From an uncultured Eubacteriales bacterium (GTDB lineage: Bacteria; Bacillota; Clostridia; Oscillospirales; Acutalibacteraceae), in NCBI GenBank assembly GCA_934463035.1, contig CAKSIG010000001.1:248001-312000 (forward strand): a stretch of DNA of 64,000 nt. The letters run 5' to 3'. A program made the position numbers and the translations under genes. Under the pieces are notes generated by a model. That model was not told the origin of the DNA, did not search any database, and saw only the letters and a program-made list of their open reading frames with translations. Every line of letters starts with the position of its first letter. Positions within the stretch are counted from its first letter, which is position 1. This document shows, piece by piece, positions 48,905 to 57,290 of the stretch.

Positions 48905-50581
48905 TTGATTAACGGTGATATATTACGCGACGCCATAATCTCGGCGGCGAACAACCTTTCAAACAACCGCAAGCAGGTGGACGATCTTAATGTCTTCCCC
49001 GTGCCTGACGGCGATACGGGTACAAATATGTCTATGACCCTTGCCAATTCCGCAAGGGAGCTTGAAAAATTGAGCGGAGAGACCGCGGGCAAGATAGCCA
49101 AAGTAAACGCCTCGGCTCTTTTAAGGGGCGCCAGAGGTAATTCGGGCGTAATTACATCTCTTTTATTCCGCGGATTTGCAAAAGGCATGGGCGACGATGA
49201 ATTTGCAACCCCTGAGAATATCAGCGCCGCTTTCGAGCTTGGCGTTGACGCCGCTTACAAGGCGGTTATGAAACCGACGGAAGGCACAATACTTACGGTA
49301 GCAAGAGTTGCGTCCGAAAAGGCAAAAGAGGCTTACGAGAACGGCGGCGACGAGCTTGCCGTGTTCGAGGCGGCTTTGTCAGGCGCAAAGGAAGCGCTTG
49401 CGACCACACCCGAGCTTCTTCCCGTTCTTAAAAAAGCGGGCGTTGTTGACGCAGGCGGCAGAGGTTTTGTAGTTATACTTGAAGGTATGCTTTCGGTTCT
49501 GCGCGACGGTGTCGTTATAGCGGCGAATAATGCCCCTGCCGAGGAAAATACCGAGGAGGAATCCTCCGTAAACGCCGCGGGCGAATTTGAAACCGAGATA
49601 ACCTTTACCTACTGTACCGAATTTATAGTAAACCGCGATCCCGAATGTGAAAAGGAACCGAGCGATCTGCGCGCTTTCCTTGAAACCATAGGCGACTGCG
49701 TTGTTGTGGTTGACAGCGAGGATATTATTAAGGTTCACGTTCATACCGACCACCCGGGCAACGCGATTGAAACCGCGCTCACCTTCGGTCAGCTTGTTCA
49801 TCTTAAAATAGAAAATATGCGCGATCAGCACGAGCGCGCAAAGCACGACGCTGAAAACGCGCGCAAAAAACCCGCCAAAAATTCGGATATGACGGAAACC
49901 ATCAAGCCCGTTACCCCGACAAAGCCTGTCGGCTTTGTTTCGGTATGCGCCGGCGACGGTATTGCCGAGCTGTTCCGCGACCTCGGTGTTGACACCGTTG
50001 TAAGCGGCGGTCAGACTATGAACCCCAGCACGGACGACATTTTAAGGGCGGTTGAATCCACCCCCGCGGAGACGGTTTACGTTCTCCCGAACAACAAGAA
50101 TATAATAATGGCAGCGGAGCAGGCTATTCCGCTCAGCACACGCCGCGTTATAGTTATCCACACAAGGACAATTCCGCAGGGAATTTCGGCTATGCTCGCT
50201 TTCGACCCCGATTCGGACGATGAACAGAACGCGATAAATATGCAGAAATCCACCGAGCGCATAGCAACGGGACAGATAACGTTTGCCGCGCGCGACTCTG
50301 ATTTTGAGGGTCACAAGATTAAAAAGGGCGAGCTTTTGGCTCTGCTCGGCGGAAAGGTCTCGTTTGTTGACACCGACCTTGAAAAGACCGTCTTAAAGCT
50401 CACAAAGCAGATGGTTAAGCGCGACAGCCAGTTTATAACCGTGATTTACGGCGAGGACGTTACCGACGAGCAAGCGGCGGTAATTGAAGAACAGATCAAA
50501 GAAAAATACGGCGCAAGGACCGAGATTACCTTTATAAACGGCGGTCAACCCGTATACTACTTCATTATTTCGGTTGAATAG
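48905..50581 (+). CDS. DAK2/DhaL-DegV two-domain protein (YloV, FakA-like)
   Basis: A 558-aa protein from TTG 48905 (AAAAGGAG upstream). The DhaL domain (1-200) has DGDTGTNMSMTLANSARELE and LLRGARGNSGVITSLLFRGF for ATP/Mg binding. A middle domain has TYCTEFIVNRDPECE. The C-terminal DegV-like region has VVSGGQTMNPSTDDILRAVE. This is the FakA/YloV family, the kinase subunit that phosphorylates fatty acids bound to a DegV/FakB partner. No FakB is in the window. Confidence 0.93.
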   Translation: MINGDILRDAIISAANNLSNNRKQVDDLNVFPVPDGDTGTNMSMTLANSARELEKLSGETAGKIAKVNASALLRGARGNSGVITSLLFRGFAKGMGDDEFATPENISAAFELGVDAAYKAVMKPTEGTILTVARVASEKAKEAYENGGDELAVFEAALSGAKEALATTPELLPVLKKAGVVDAGGRGFVVILEGMLSVLRDGVVIAANNAPAEENTEEESSVNAAGEFETEITFTYCTEFIVNRDPECEKEPSDLRAFLETIGDCVVVVDSEDIIKVHVHTDHPGNAIETALTFGQLVHLKIENMRDQHERAKHDAENARKKPAKNSDMTETIKPVTPTKPVGFVSVCAGDGIAELFRDLGVDTVVSGGQTMNPSTDDILRAVESTPAETVYVLPNNKNIIMAAEQAIPLSTRRVIVIHTRTIPQGISAMLAFDPDSDDEQNAINMQKSTERIATGQITFAARDSDFEGHKIKKGELLALLGGKVSFVDTDLEKTVLKLTKQMVKRDSQFITVIYGEDVTDEQAAVIEEQIKEKYGARTEITFINGGQPVYYFIISVE

Positions 50582-50595
50582 GAGCTTTCATTTTA

Positions 50596-52617
50596 ATGTT
50601 ATCGCAGGATACAGACATACGCTTTTTAAAGGGCGTAGGCGAAAAACGCGCTGAAATACTGAAATCCAAGGGCATCGATACTGTCGGTGCCCTTTTGCGT
50701 TTTTATCCCCGTGCGTATGCCGATTGGAGCCGTCACACCCCGATAGATGAATGTCCCTTTTTTGAAAACGTATGCATAAAGGCAAGAATAGTGTCCCCGA
50801 TAAGGGAAGAAAAAAAGCGCGCGGGTATGGTGCTTTACCGATTTACCGCGGCGGACGGCGGCGGAGAAATGTCGGTCACGCTTTTTAATCAGAAATTTCT
50901 TGCTTCAAGGCTCAATACGGGGCGGGAATACCTTTTCTACGGCAAGCTCGGCGGCAGTTATATTATGCGGCAGATGAACTCGCCCGAAATAAAGGAAACG
51001 GGCTATGCCGCCATTCACCCGATATATCCCGCTTTTTCAACTATGAGTTCAAAAAACATTGAAAATATAACCAAGGCTGCAATTTCTTCCTGTGAGATTG
51101 CCGACCCCCTGCCCAAAACCCTTTTGGAAAGGCTTTCGCTTTGCGGTATTGATTTTGCACTTAAAAACATACATTTTCCGAGCAGTAAAGAGGCTCTTGA
51201 ACGCGCGAAAAAACGGCTTGTATTTGAAGAACTGTTTATGCTTCAAACCGCGCTTTATATGCTTAAAAACAGGAACCGCACCGTTTCGGGCTGTAAAATA
51301 AGCAGGGATTATTCGTCTGAATTTCAAAAAAGCCTGCCCTTTTCGCTGACGGGGGCGCAAAAGCGCGTTATAAGCGAATGTATAGCCGATATGCTTTCGG
51401 GCAGACACATGAACCGTTTGGTTCAGGGCGATGTCGGCAGCGGAAAAACCGCCGTTGCCGCCGCGCTGTGTTATACCGCCGCAAAAAACGGCTGTCAGTC
51501 GGCGTTTATGGCGCCTACCGAAATATTGGCTTGCCAGCATTTTGCCTCGCTTTCTTCCCTTTTTAAGGACAGCGGTATTATCTGCGAGCTTTTGACGGGT
51601 TCTATGACGAAAAAGCAAAAGGACGGCGTTAAAGCCCGTCTCAAAAACGGTGAAATTGATATAATCGTCGGCACGCACGCACTTTTAACGGAAGACGTAG
51701 AGTTTAAAAACCTCGGGCTTGCGGTGACCGACGAACAGCACCGTTTCGGAGTTGCACAAAGAGGCGGACTCGCTTCAAAGGGCGTATCGCCACACACGCT
51801 GGTTATGTCGGCAACGCCTATTCCGCGCACGCTTGGGCTTATTATATACGGCGACCTTGACATAAGCGTTATCGACGAATACCCAGCGGGCAGGCAGTAT
51901 ATCGACACCTATCTTGTCGATTCAAGCTATCGCGGGCGCGTGTATAACTACATCAAGAAGCATCTTGACGGAGGCAGGCAGGCTTATATAGTTTGTCCGC
52001 TTGTCGAGGAGGGCGAAAACACCGACCTTAAAAGCGCCTCGGAATATTATGCGGAGCTTAAAGTCGGCGGGTTTAAAGACTATACGGTGGGTCTGCTCCA
52101 CGGAAAAATGAAACCCCGTGATAAAGACAGCGTTATGCAGTCATTTAAAAACGGGGATATACAGCTTTTAATATCGACGACAGTTATAGAGGTCGGAATA
52201 GACGTTCCCAACGCCGTTATAATGGTGATAGAAAACGCCGAACGCTTCGGCCTTTCACAGCTTCATCAGCTTCGCGGACGTATAGGCAGAGGAAAATACA
52301 AATCCTCCTGTATTCTTATATCCGACAGTCGCTCTGCCGACACCCAAAAACGCCTGAAAATTATAAAATCAAATAACGACGGCTTTAAAATAGCCGACGA
52401 GGATCTGCGGCTTCGCGGTCCCGGCGATTTTCTCGGCAACCGTCAGCATGGTCTGCCCGACCTGAAAATTGCCGATCTTTATACCGATTTCGGCACATTG
52501 AGGTCAAGCGGAAAAGCGGCGGAATGGGTGCTTAAAAACGACCCGAAATTAAACGCGCCCGAAAACGCCGCTCTTAAAAGCCAAATACTGAACATTTTTA
52601 AAAGCCTCGACTTGTAA
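50596..52617 (+). CDS. recG: ATP-dependent DNA helicase RecG
   Basis: A 673-aa helicase: helix-hairpin-helix start RFLKGVGEKRAEILKSKG, wedge OB fold (50-140), GDVGSGKTAVAAA Walker A, DEQH box VTDEQHRFGVAQRGGL, TATPIPRTLG motif (SATPIPRTLGL) and helicase C motifs VIEVGIDVPNAVIMVIENAE and QLHQLRGRIGRG. It remodels stalled forks and branch-migrates Holliday junctions. It closes the ymdB-like operon. The 3' end overlaps the convergent ATPase gene by 20 nt. Confidence 0.98.
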   Translation: MLSQDTDIRFLKGVGEKRAEILKSKGIDTVGALLRFYPRAYADWSRHTPIDECPFFENVCIKARIVSPIREEKKRAGMVLYRFTAADGGGEMSVTLFNQKFLASRLNTGREYLFYGKLGGSYIMRQMNSPEIKETGYAAIHPIYPAFSTMSSKNIENITKAAISSCEIADPLPKTLLERLSLCGIDFALKNIHFPSSKEALERAKKRLVFEELFMLQTALYMLKNRNRTVSGCKISRDYSSEFQKSLPFSLTGAQKRVISECIADMLSGRHMNRLVQGDVGSGKTAVAAALCYTAAKNGCQSAFMAPTEILACQHFASLSSLFKDSGIICELLTGSMTKKQKDGVKARLKNGEIDIIVGTHALLTEDVEFKNLGLAVTDEQHRFGVAQRGGLASKGVSPHTLVMSATPIPRTLGLIIYGDLDISVIDEYPAGRQYIDTYLVDSSYRGRVYNYIKKHLDGGRQAYIVCPLVEEGENTDLKSASEYYAELKVGGFKDYTVGLLHGKMKPRDKDSVMQSFKNGDIQLLISTTVIEVGIDVPNAVIMVIENAERFGLSQLHQLRGRIGRGKYKSSCILISDSRSADTQKRLKIIKSNNDGFKIADEDLRLRGPGDFLGNRQHGLPDLKIADLYTDFGTLRSSGKAAEWVLKNDPKLNAPENAALKSQILNIFKSLDL

Positions 52618-53683
52618 AAAATTCCTCCGCAAACCCTTCGGCAAACTGCGTCAGCGCCGAAAAATCCATTGCCTCGGCATAGTATTTTTCAAGCTCGTCG
52701 TGAACCGATTTCGCCTGCGCCATTACGGACGCCGCCGAAAGCAATATATCTTTTTTGAGCTTGGCGTTGAATTTCAGTCTTCCCCTGCTGTTGTGGAGCT
52801 TGTTACTGCTTACAAACCTTCTTGAATGAACGCGCCGAGTCCGCACGTCAAAATCCATATATCTGTTTTCGGTTACAACGGCAAAGGAAAGCTCGGGTAT
52901 TAATATGTGGTCGATAATGTCGTTCGGCATAAACGGATTTCTGAGCGTTATAACGTCATATCCGCAGCCGAGCGCATAGTTTCGCACTATTTCGTTTATT
53001 ATCGCCGACACGCTCGAATATTCATCTGAAATTACGGCGATATTTTCGTAACTGCCGCTTACCGTTTTTGGATACGATACCACTCCGAGCGGCGTTACCC
53101 CCTGTATGAACCTTTTTTGCTCTATACCCGTTCCCGTGCGGACGGGTATATTTTTTTTGCAGAGCGAAAAGGCATAATTAACGGTATGCGCCTTGTCGGT
53201 GCAGGCGGAGGCGGTCTTTAAATCGTCCGACATAATTTTTCCGTAAGCCGCAAGATAGCCCGACGCCGTTCGGTGGAGCCTTTTGTTTTCGTCGGTAAGC
53301 TCGGTTATCTCTTTTCTGTTTTCCCGCAGCATTTCGGGGTTCCAGAATTTTCCGAAATCAAGCAGATTTTCACATACTCCGGGATATTTCGGCTCTACCG
53401 TATGCGGCGAGGTTCCGTCTAAAAACACCGTTTTCAGCTCGGGTATAATAACGCCGTCAAGCGAATTGGGGTCAGATGTGCAGGGGCAAAGCTCCGCCGA
53501 AAGACCGTTGTTATCGGCATTAACAGCCATAAACTTCAAAAATGAGGATTTTCCCGTCCCGGGTCCGCCTTTAATTATGTAAGCAGTCCAACCGTTTTGC
53601 GGGTCGTAACAGCCGTCAAACGCCGAATAAAATCCCGCAGCGGAATTTGCGGCTAAAAAATACTTTTTATTTAAGGTCTCCAT
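52598..53683 (-). CDS. P-loop ATPase of unknown function (PRK06851-like)
   Basis: A 361-aa protein with a clear Walker A (IIKGGPGTGKSSFLKF, residues about 35-50), CPCTSDPNSLDGVIIPELKT after it, and a second part with RFIQGVTPLGVVSYPKTVSG. I recognise it as a conserved Clostridia ATP-binding family of unknown role, normally about 360-380 aa with a duplicated ATPase core; here only the first Walker A is intact. It is a single-gene unit, convergent with recG. Confidence 0.82.
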   Translation of the reverse strand: METLNKKYFLAANSAAGFYSAFDGCYDPQNGWTAYIIKGGPGTGKSSFLKFMAVNADNNGLSAELCPCTSDPNSLDGVIIPELKTVFLDGTSPHTVEPKYPGVCENLLDFGKFWNPEMLRENRKEITELTDENKRLHRTASGYLAAYGKIMSDDLKTASACTDKAHTVNYAFSLCKKNIPVRTGTGIEQKRFIQGVTPLGVVSYPKTVSGSYENIAVISDEYSSVSAIINEIVRNYALGCGYDVITLRNPFMPNDIIDHILIPELSFAVVTENRYMDFDVRTRRVHSRRFVSSNKLHNSRGRLKFNAKLKKDILLSAASVMAQAKSVHDELEKYYAEAMDFSALTQFAEGFAEEFFTSRGF

Positions 53684-53723
53684 AACTCGCCCTCCCGTAA
53701 TATCCTATTCCGATAAAAAAATT

Positions 53724-53752
53724 TTGACACAGCGGGGTTTTTGTGGTAAAAT
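53724..53752 (+). promoter_or_regulatory. SigA promoter of rnpB
   Basis: TTGACA (53724-53729), 17-bp spacer, TAAAAT (53747-53752), placing transcription start at the 5' end of the RNase P RNA. Confidence 0.85.
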
Positions 53753-53758
53753 CTGTTG

Positions 53759-54084
53759 GAGTCGGTCAGACGGTTGCGTATAGAAATATATGAGGAAAGT
53801 CCGAGCCCCATAGGGCAGAATAGCGGCTAACGGCCGCCGAGGGTGACCTTAGGGAAAGTGCAACAGAGATATACCGCCGTATTTATACGGTAAGGGTGGA
53901 AAGGCGAGGTAAGAGCTCACCGATCTTTGCGGGGACGCAGAGATCCTGTAAACCCTATTCGGAGCAACGCTGACTGCGGCGATACACCTGCCCGGTGTGC
54001 CGCGAAAAGCGGCTTGAACGTCGGAGCAATCCGCCGTCGAGATAGATAACCGTCCGCGACAGAACTCGGCTTACCGACCGACTC
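53759..54084 (+). ncRNA. rnpB: RNase P RNA
   Basis: The gene spans about 326 nt. The ends pair (GAGTCGGTC at 53759-53767 with GACCGACTC at 54076-54084), forming P1. Universally conserved elements are visible: GAGGAAAGTCCGAGC near 53792, GGTAAGGGTGGAAAGGCG near 53889, AGAGCTCACCG, and ACAGAACTCGGCTTAC near the 3' end. The compact helices look like a type A (ancestral) rather than Bacillus type B RNA. It is the catalytic subunit that removes tRNA 5' leaders. Confidence 0.95.
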
Positions 54085-54111
54085 ATTTTAATAAAAATAA
54101 CGGGGTATTTA

Positions 54112-55527
54112 ATGGAAAACTTGCAAAAAATCAAAGAGAAGACCGTTGCGGCGTTTAAAACGGCAGTCTCTTTTGTTTCGGCACATAAAATCGCTTCGGC
54201 GGTAACGGCGGCAGTCGCTTTGGCATTAGCGGCTGTCATCATTTTGGTAACGGCTTTGCAGTCTGCCGCAAAACGCAAGGCAAACGCGGATATATCTTCC
54301 GATGTTTCTTCCGAGCCGTCAGTCAGCTCGCAGGAGGTTGTTTCTTCCGAGCCCGAACCCGAACCGATACCCGAGCCTGAGCCTGCGCCTTCGGCGGCTC
54401 CCGCTCCCAAGCCGAAAAAAGCGGCTGTTCCTGCGGTTCAGGCGCCGTCAGTTCCTGTCGGAACCGATTTTAAATACAATTCAAATATGAGTCCCGATAA
54501 TAATGTGTTTCTGGACGCATTGGTTTACACGGGCTACAATCTTCAAGCACAGCGCAACAGCGGTCTTATGTGGGCTTCGGGCAACAATTACGTGCTTTGC
54601 TCCCGCAAAAAGGGACTCGGCTGGCTTTCAAAAATAACCTACGGCGGCGGAAGCACGGGATACGAGACCGTGAACGGCAAGCCCGACATACATACTTTTG
54701 AAAGAAAGGGACTTGTCTGCGCCACCTACGTTACATACGTTTATTTCAACTATTTGCCCAACGTCGCGGGGATAGACACGTCTTCACTCCCCCGTCCCGA
54801 GCGCTCGTATGACGCGAACAGCTGGTACAACGCCGCTTTGCAATGGGTAAATCGGGGATATTCAAGGTTTATAAACTTTTCGGCGAATGACGGCGGCAGC
54901 GTTACGCGCGATATTTCTTTCAAGCCGTCCGAAAGCATACCGATAGGCTCAATTATGTGTATGCAGGATTGGTACAACCGCAACGGTCACTGCACCCACG
55001 TTTCGATATACGCGGGTTACGCGGGCGGATACCATTGGGTGACCCACGTGGGCAACGCAAACGGACCCGAATTTTGCGCTATGGAGCGTATGAACCGCAA
55101 GCCCGACCCGCAATGGCCGCTCAAAATAATCACACCGCCGTCCAACATCAGATTTTCGGCGTCGGTCGAAGCATATATTACCGACCAAAACGGCGCGCCT
55201 ATGCAGGGCATTCCCGTATCGGTCAAAAATCTTGCAAACGGAAATATATCCGAGCTTGGCGTTACCGACGCAAACGGTTATATTTCAGGCGACGGATATT
55301 CCTACGGCGAACATCAGATAATACAGGGCGTGCCGTCGGGTTATACCTGTGACGCCGCCGCTGTAAACGTGAGATTTACAACGCAAAATAACAGTATGAC
55401 AACCGTCAGGTTCACCAACACCTTGATTCCTCCCCCTGAACCCGAACCGATACCCGAACCCGAGCCGCCGCAGGAGAGCGAACCTCCCGCCGAATCGGGC
55501 AACGGCTCGCAAAGCGAAATTTCATAA
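54112..55527 (+). CDS. Membrane-anchored NlpC/P60-like hydrolase with SpaA-type domain
   Basis: A 471-aa protein: N-terminal transmembrane helix (about 28-48), acidic Pro-rich linker (SEPEPEPIPEPEPAPSAAP), and an NlpC/P60-like domain (about 125-330) with the catalytic Cys in GLVCATYVTYVYF and His in NGHCTHVSIYAGY, then HWVTHVGNANG. A prealbumin/SpaA-like beta domain (about 345-440, VEAYITDQNGAPMQGIPVSV) and a second EPEPIPEPEP linker follow. It probably cuts peptidoglycan stem peptides outside the cell. The start is 28 nt after rnpB, so the two may share a transcript. Confidence 0.85.
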   Translation: MENLQKIKEKTVAAFKTAVSFVSAHKIASAVTAAVALALAAVIILVTALQSAAKRKANADISSDVSSEPSVSSQEVVSSEPEPEPIPEPEPAPSAAPAPKPKKAAVPAVQAPSVPVGTDFKYNSNMSPDNNVFLDALVYTGYNLQAQRNSGLMWASGNNYVLCSRKKGLGWLSKITYGGGSTGYETVNGKPDIHTFERKGLVCATYVTYVYFNYLPNVAGIDTSSLPRPERSYDANSWYNAALQWVNRGYSRFINFSANDGGSVTRDISFKPSESIPIGSIMCMQDWYNRNGHCTHVSIYAGYAGGYHWVTHVGNANGPEFCAMERMNRKPDPQWPLKIITPPSNIRFSASVEAYITDQNGAPMQGIPVSVKNLANGNISELGVTDANGYISGDGYSYGEHQIIQGVPSGYTCDAAAVNVRFTTQNNSMTTVRFTNTLIPPPEPEPIPEPEPPQESEPPAESGNGSQSEIS

Positions 55528-55530
55528 ATA

Positions 55531-55575
55531 AAAAATTCGGCAAAAGCATTTATCGTTTGCTTTCGCCGAATTTTT
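55531..55575. terminator. Bidirectional terminator
   Basis: AAAAATTCGGCAAAAGCA (55531-55548) pairs with TGCTTTCGCCGAATTTTT (55558-55575), between the convergent NlpC/P60 and hsp20 genes. Confidence 0.85.
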
Positions 55576-55651
55576 ATTTATTAGCGGATAAATTAAAGTT
55601 TTAAGCGGCAGATACCCACCATTTTTCATAGGGGAGTATCTGCCGTCCTAT

Positions 55652-56107
55652 TTATTCAATTTCAAGGCGGTGGGACGCGGGAATTTCTTTGTCCTTCTTC
55701 GGCATTGTCAGCTTCAAAACGCCGTCCTCGTATTTCGCCTTTATTTCGTCGGTCTTTACACCCGACACGTCAAACTGACGGCTGTATGAACCGTAGGAAC
55801 GCTCGCAGCGAATGTACTTGCCTTTCTTATCCTTTTCCTCGTGTTCCGAATGGCGCTCGGCGCTGACGGTGAGCAAATCGCCGTTTATGTCGAGCTTAAT
55901 GTCCTTTTTATCAAACCCGGGCAGATCGGCTTCAAGCAGATAACTGTCGCCGTTATCGGTAATATCGGTCTTAAATTCCGCTAAGGAATCGTTTTCAAAC
56001 AGCGAAAACGGATTGGTAAAGAAGTTTTTTTCAAATTCGTCCATAGCACGGAACGGGTTATAATTTAAAGCGTGGTTTTTGCGTTCATAAGGTCTCATTT
56101 CAAACAT
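55652..56107 (-). CDS. Small heat shock protein, Hsp20/alpha-crystallin
   Basis: A 151-aa chaperone: a short N-terminal arm with Pro/Phe (NYNPFRAMDEFEKNFF), the alpha-crystallin domain from about residue 45 (TDITDNGDSYLLEADLPGFD, KLDINGDLLTVSAERH, SYGSYSRQFDVSGV, AKYEDGVLKLTMPK) and a short C-terminal tail. It holds unfolded proteins for refolding. A perfect CIRCE element lies 212 nt upstream. Confidence 0.95.
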   Translation of the reverse strand: MFEMRPYERKNHALNYNPFRAMDEFEKNFFTNPFSLFENDSLAEFKTDITDNGDSYLLEADLPGFDKKDIKLDINGDLLTVSAERHSEHEEKDKKGKYIRCERSYGSYSRQFDVSGVKTDEIKAKYEDGVLKLTMPKKDKEIPASHRLEIE

Positions 56108-56318
56108 AATAAAAATCCTCCGAAAATTTTATTTTCCGATTCATTTTTTATTTACTTTCCGACTGAATCGGAGATCGGAACGCTTTCGGTAATCAATTTA
56201 CATTGACCCATCGGCGGTCACCTTCTTACGTTTTATATGTCTTTTTCCTTTCGACGATTATATTATATGCGCACTTATTGCATATTTTATTATTCTTTTA
56301 TGAACATTTTGTAAACAA

Positions 56319-56345
56319 TTAGCACTCTCACAAAGAGAGTGCTAA
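56319..56345. promoter_or_regulatory. CIRCE element (HrcA operator)
   Basis: TTAGCACTC-N9-GAGTGCTAA, an exact match to the CIRCE consensus. It is directly upstream of a weak minus-strand promoter (TTTACA at 56310-56315, 17-bp spacer, TAATAA at 56287-56292) for hsp20, and one base after the stop codon of the AraC gene. It indicates HrcA-dependent heat-shock control of hsp20. Confidence 0.95.
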
Positions 56346-57176
56346 TTATCTGTTTTTCTCATATTTTTGCTTGTATTTTTTCGGTGTGATGCCGAAAAAA
56401 TGCGTAAAATCGGAAATAAAGTGCGAACAGTCTGAAAAGCCCGCTCCGTCCGACGCCTGCTGAACCGTTCTGCCGCTTTTAAGAGCCGACGCCGCCGAAT
56501 TCAGTCGGCATTCCTTTAAAAATCTTTTGGGGGACTTACCGAAACAGCTTGAAAAGTGCCTTTCAAGCGTATTTATGCTGACATTTGCCATAGCCGCTAT
56601 ATCGGTTATGTATATCTGCTGCCTGTAATTCTTCGATATGAAATCGACCGCAAGGCTGACATCGTCGGGCAAAACCGTCGCCGCAGTTTCGAGTTTTGAA
56701 TCAGCCGAGCCAAGCAAATTTAAAAAAGCAAACAGTGCCGCCGAATTTTCAAGACCGTCACAGCCGTTTTCAAGCAATTTTCCAAGCAAGGCTTCAACCT
56801 GTTCCAGCTCGTCGGCGTTGAGATTTTTATAAACAACGCCGTCGGGCGCGTCTTTAAAAAGCTGTTTTCCTATCCAATCGTCACGCTTAAAGGCGGCGGT
56901 TATCCAATAATGTCCGTGCGGCGAACGCCTGTTGTTATAGGCGCAGTTGTGCATAATTTCGGGGGCTATGATAAGCACGCTGCCGCGCTTTATGCGGTAA
57001 ACGCGCCGTTCAATAATAAAGCACACGTCGCCCGACAGATTTATGTAAATCTCGGTCTTGTTGTGCGAATGAGGCAGGTCGTCCTCATAATCGCACACGC
57101 CGCCGGGTTTTACACAGCAAAGATTAAATACAAATTCGGGAATTTTCGGAAAATTGATTGAAGAATTACATACCAT
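56346..57176 (-). CDS. AraC-family regulator of the alpha-galactosidase operon
   Basis: The protein has about 276 aa from ATG 57176 (GGGTGGGTGA upstream; GTG 57188 is an alternative). The N-terminal cupin has DDLPHSHNKTEIYINLSGDV and APEIMHNCAYNN. The C-terminal AraC DNA-binding pair has ITDIAAMANVSINTLERHFS and VQQASDGAGFSDCSHFISDF, followed by GITPKKYKQKY. It is divergent from the alpha-galactosidase gene, so it is the likely activator in response to an alpha-galactoside. Confidence 0.92.
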   Translation of the reverse strand: MVCNSSINFPKIPEFVFNLCCVKPGGVCDYEDDLPHSHNKTEIYINLSGDVCFIIERRVYRIKRGSVLIIAPEIMHNCAYNNRRSPHGHYWITAAFKRDDWIGKQLFKDAPDGVVYKNLNADELEQVEALLGKLLENGCDGLENSAALFAFLNLLGSADSKLETAATVLPDDVSLAVDFISKNYRQQIYITDIAAMANVSINTLERHFSSCFGKSPKRFLKECRLNSAASALKSGRTVQQASDGAGFSDCSHFISDFTHFFGITPKKYKQKYEKNR

Positions 57177-57290
57177 AGTATCACCCACCCAGCATTATGG
57201 TGATTATATCATATTTTGTGGTGAAAATAAACTATTAATCGCTATTTTATCGTGATATTATTGCATTGTAATAAATCGACGGAGGCAGTT

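Noticed and set aside
56152..56211. 19-codon ORF in the hsp20 leader as a confirmed gene
   Set aside because: It has a plausible ribosome binding site but no recognisable product, so it is mentioned only as a possible leader peptide.
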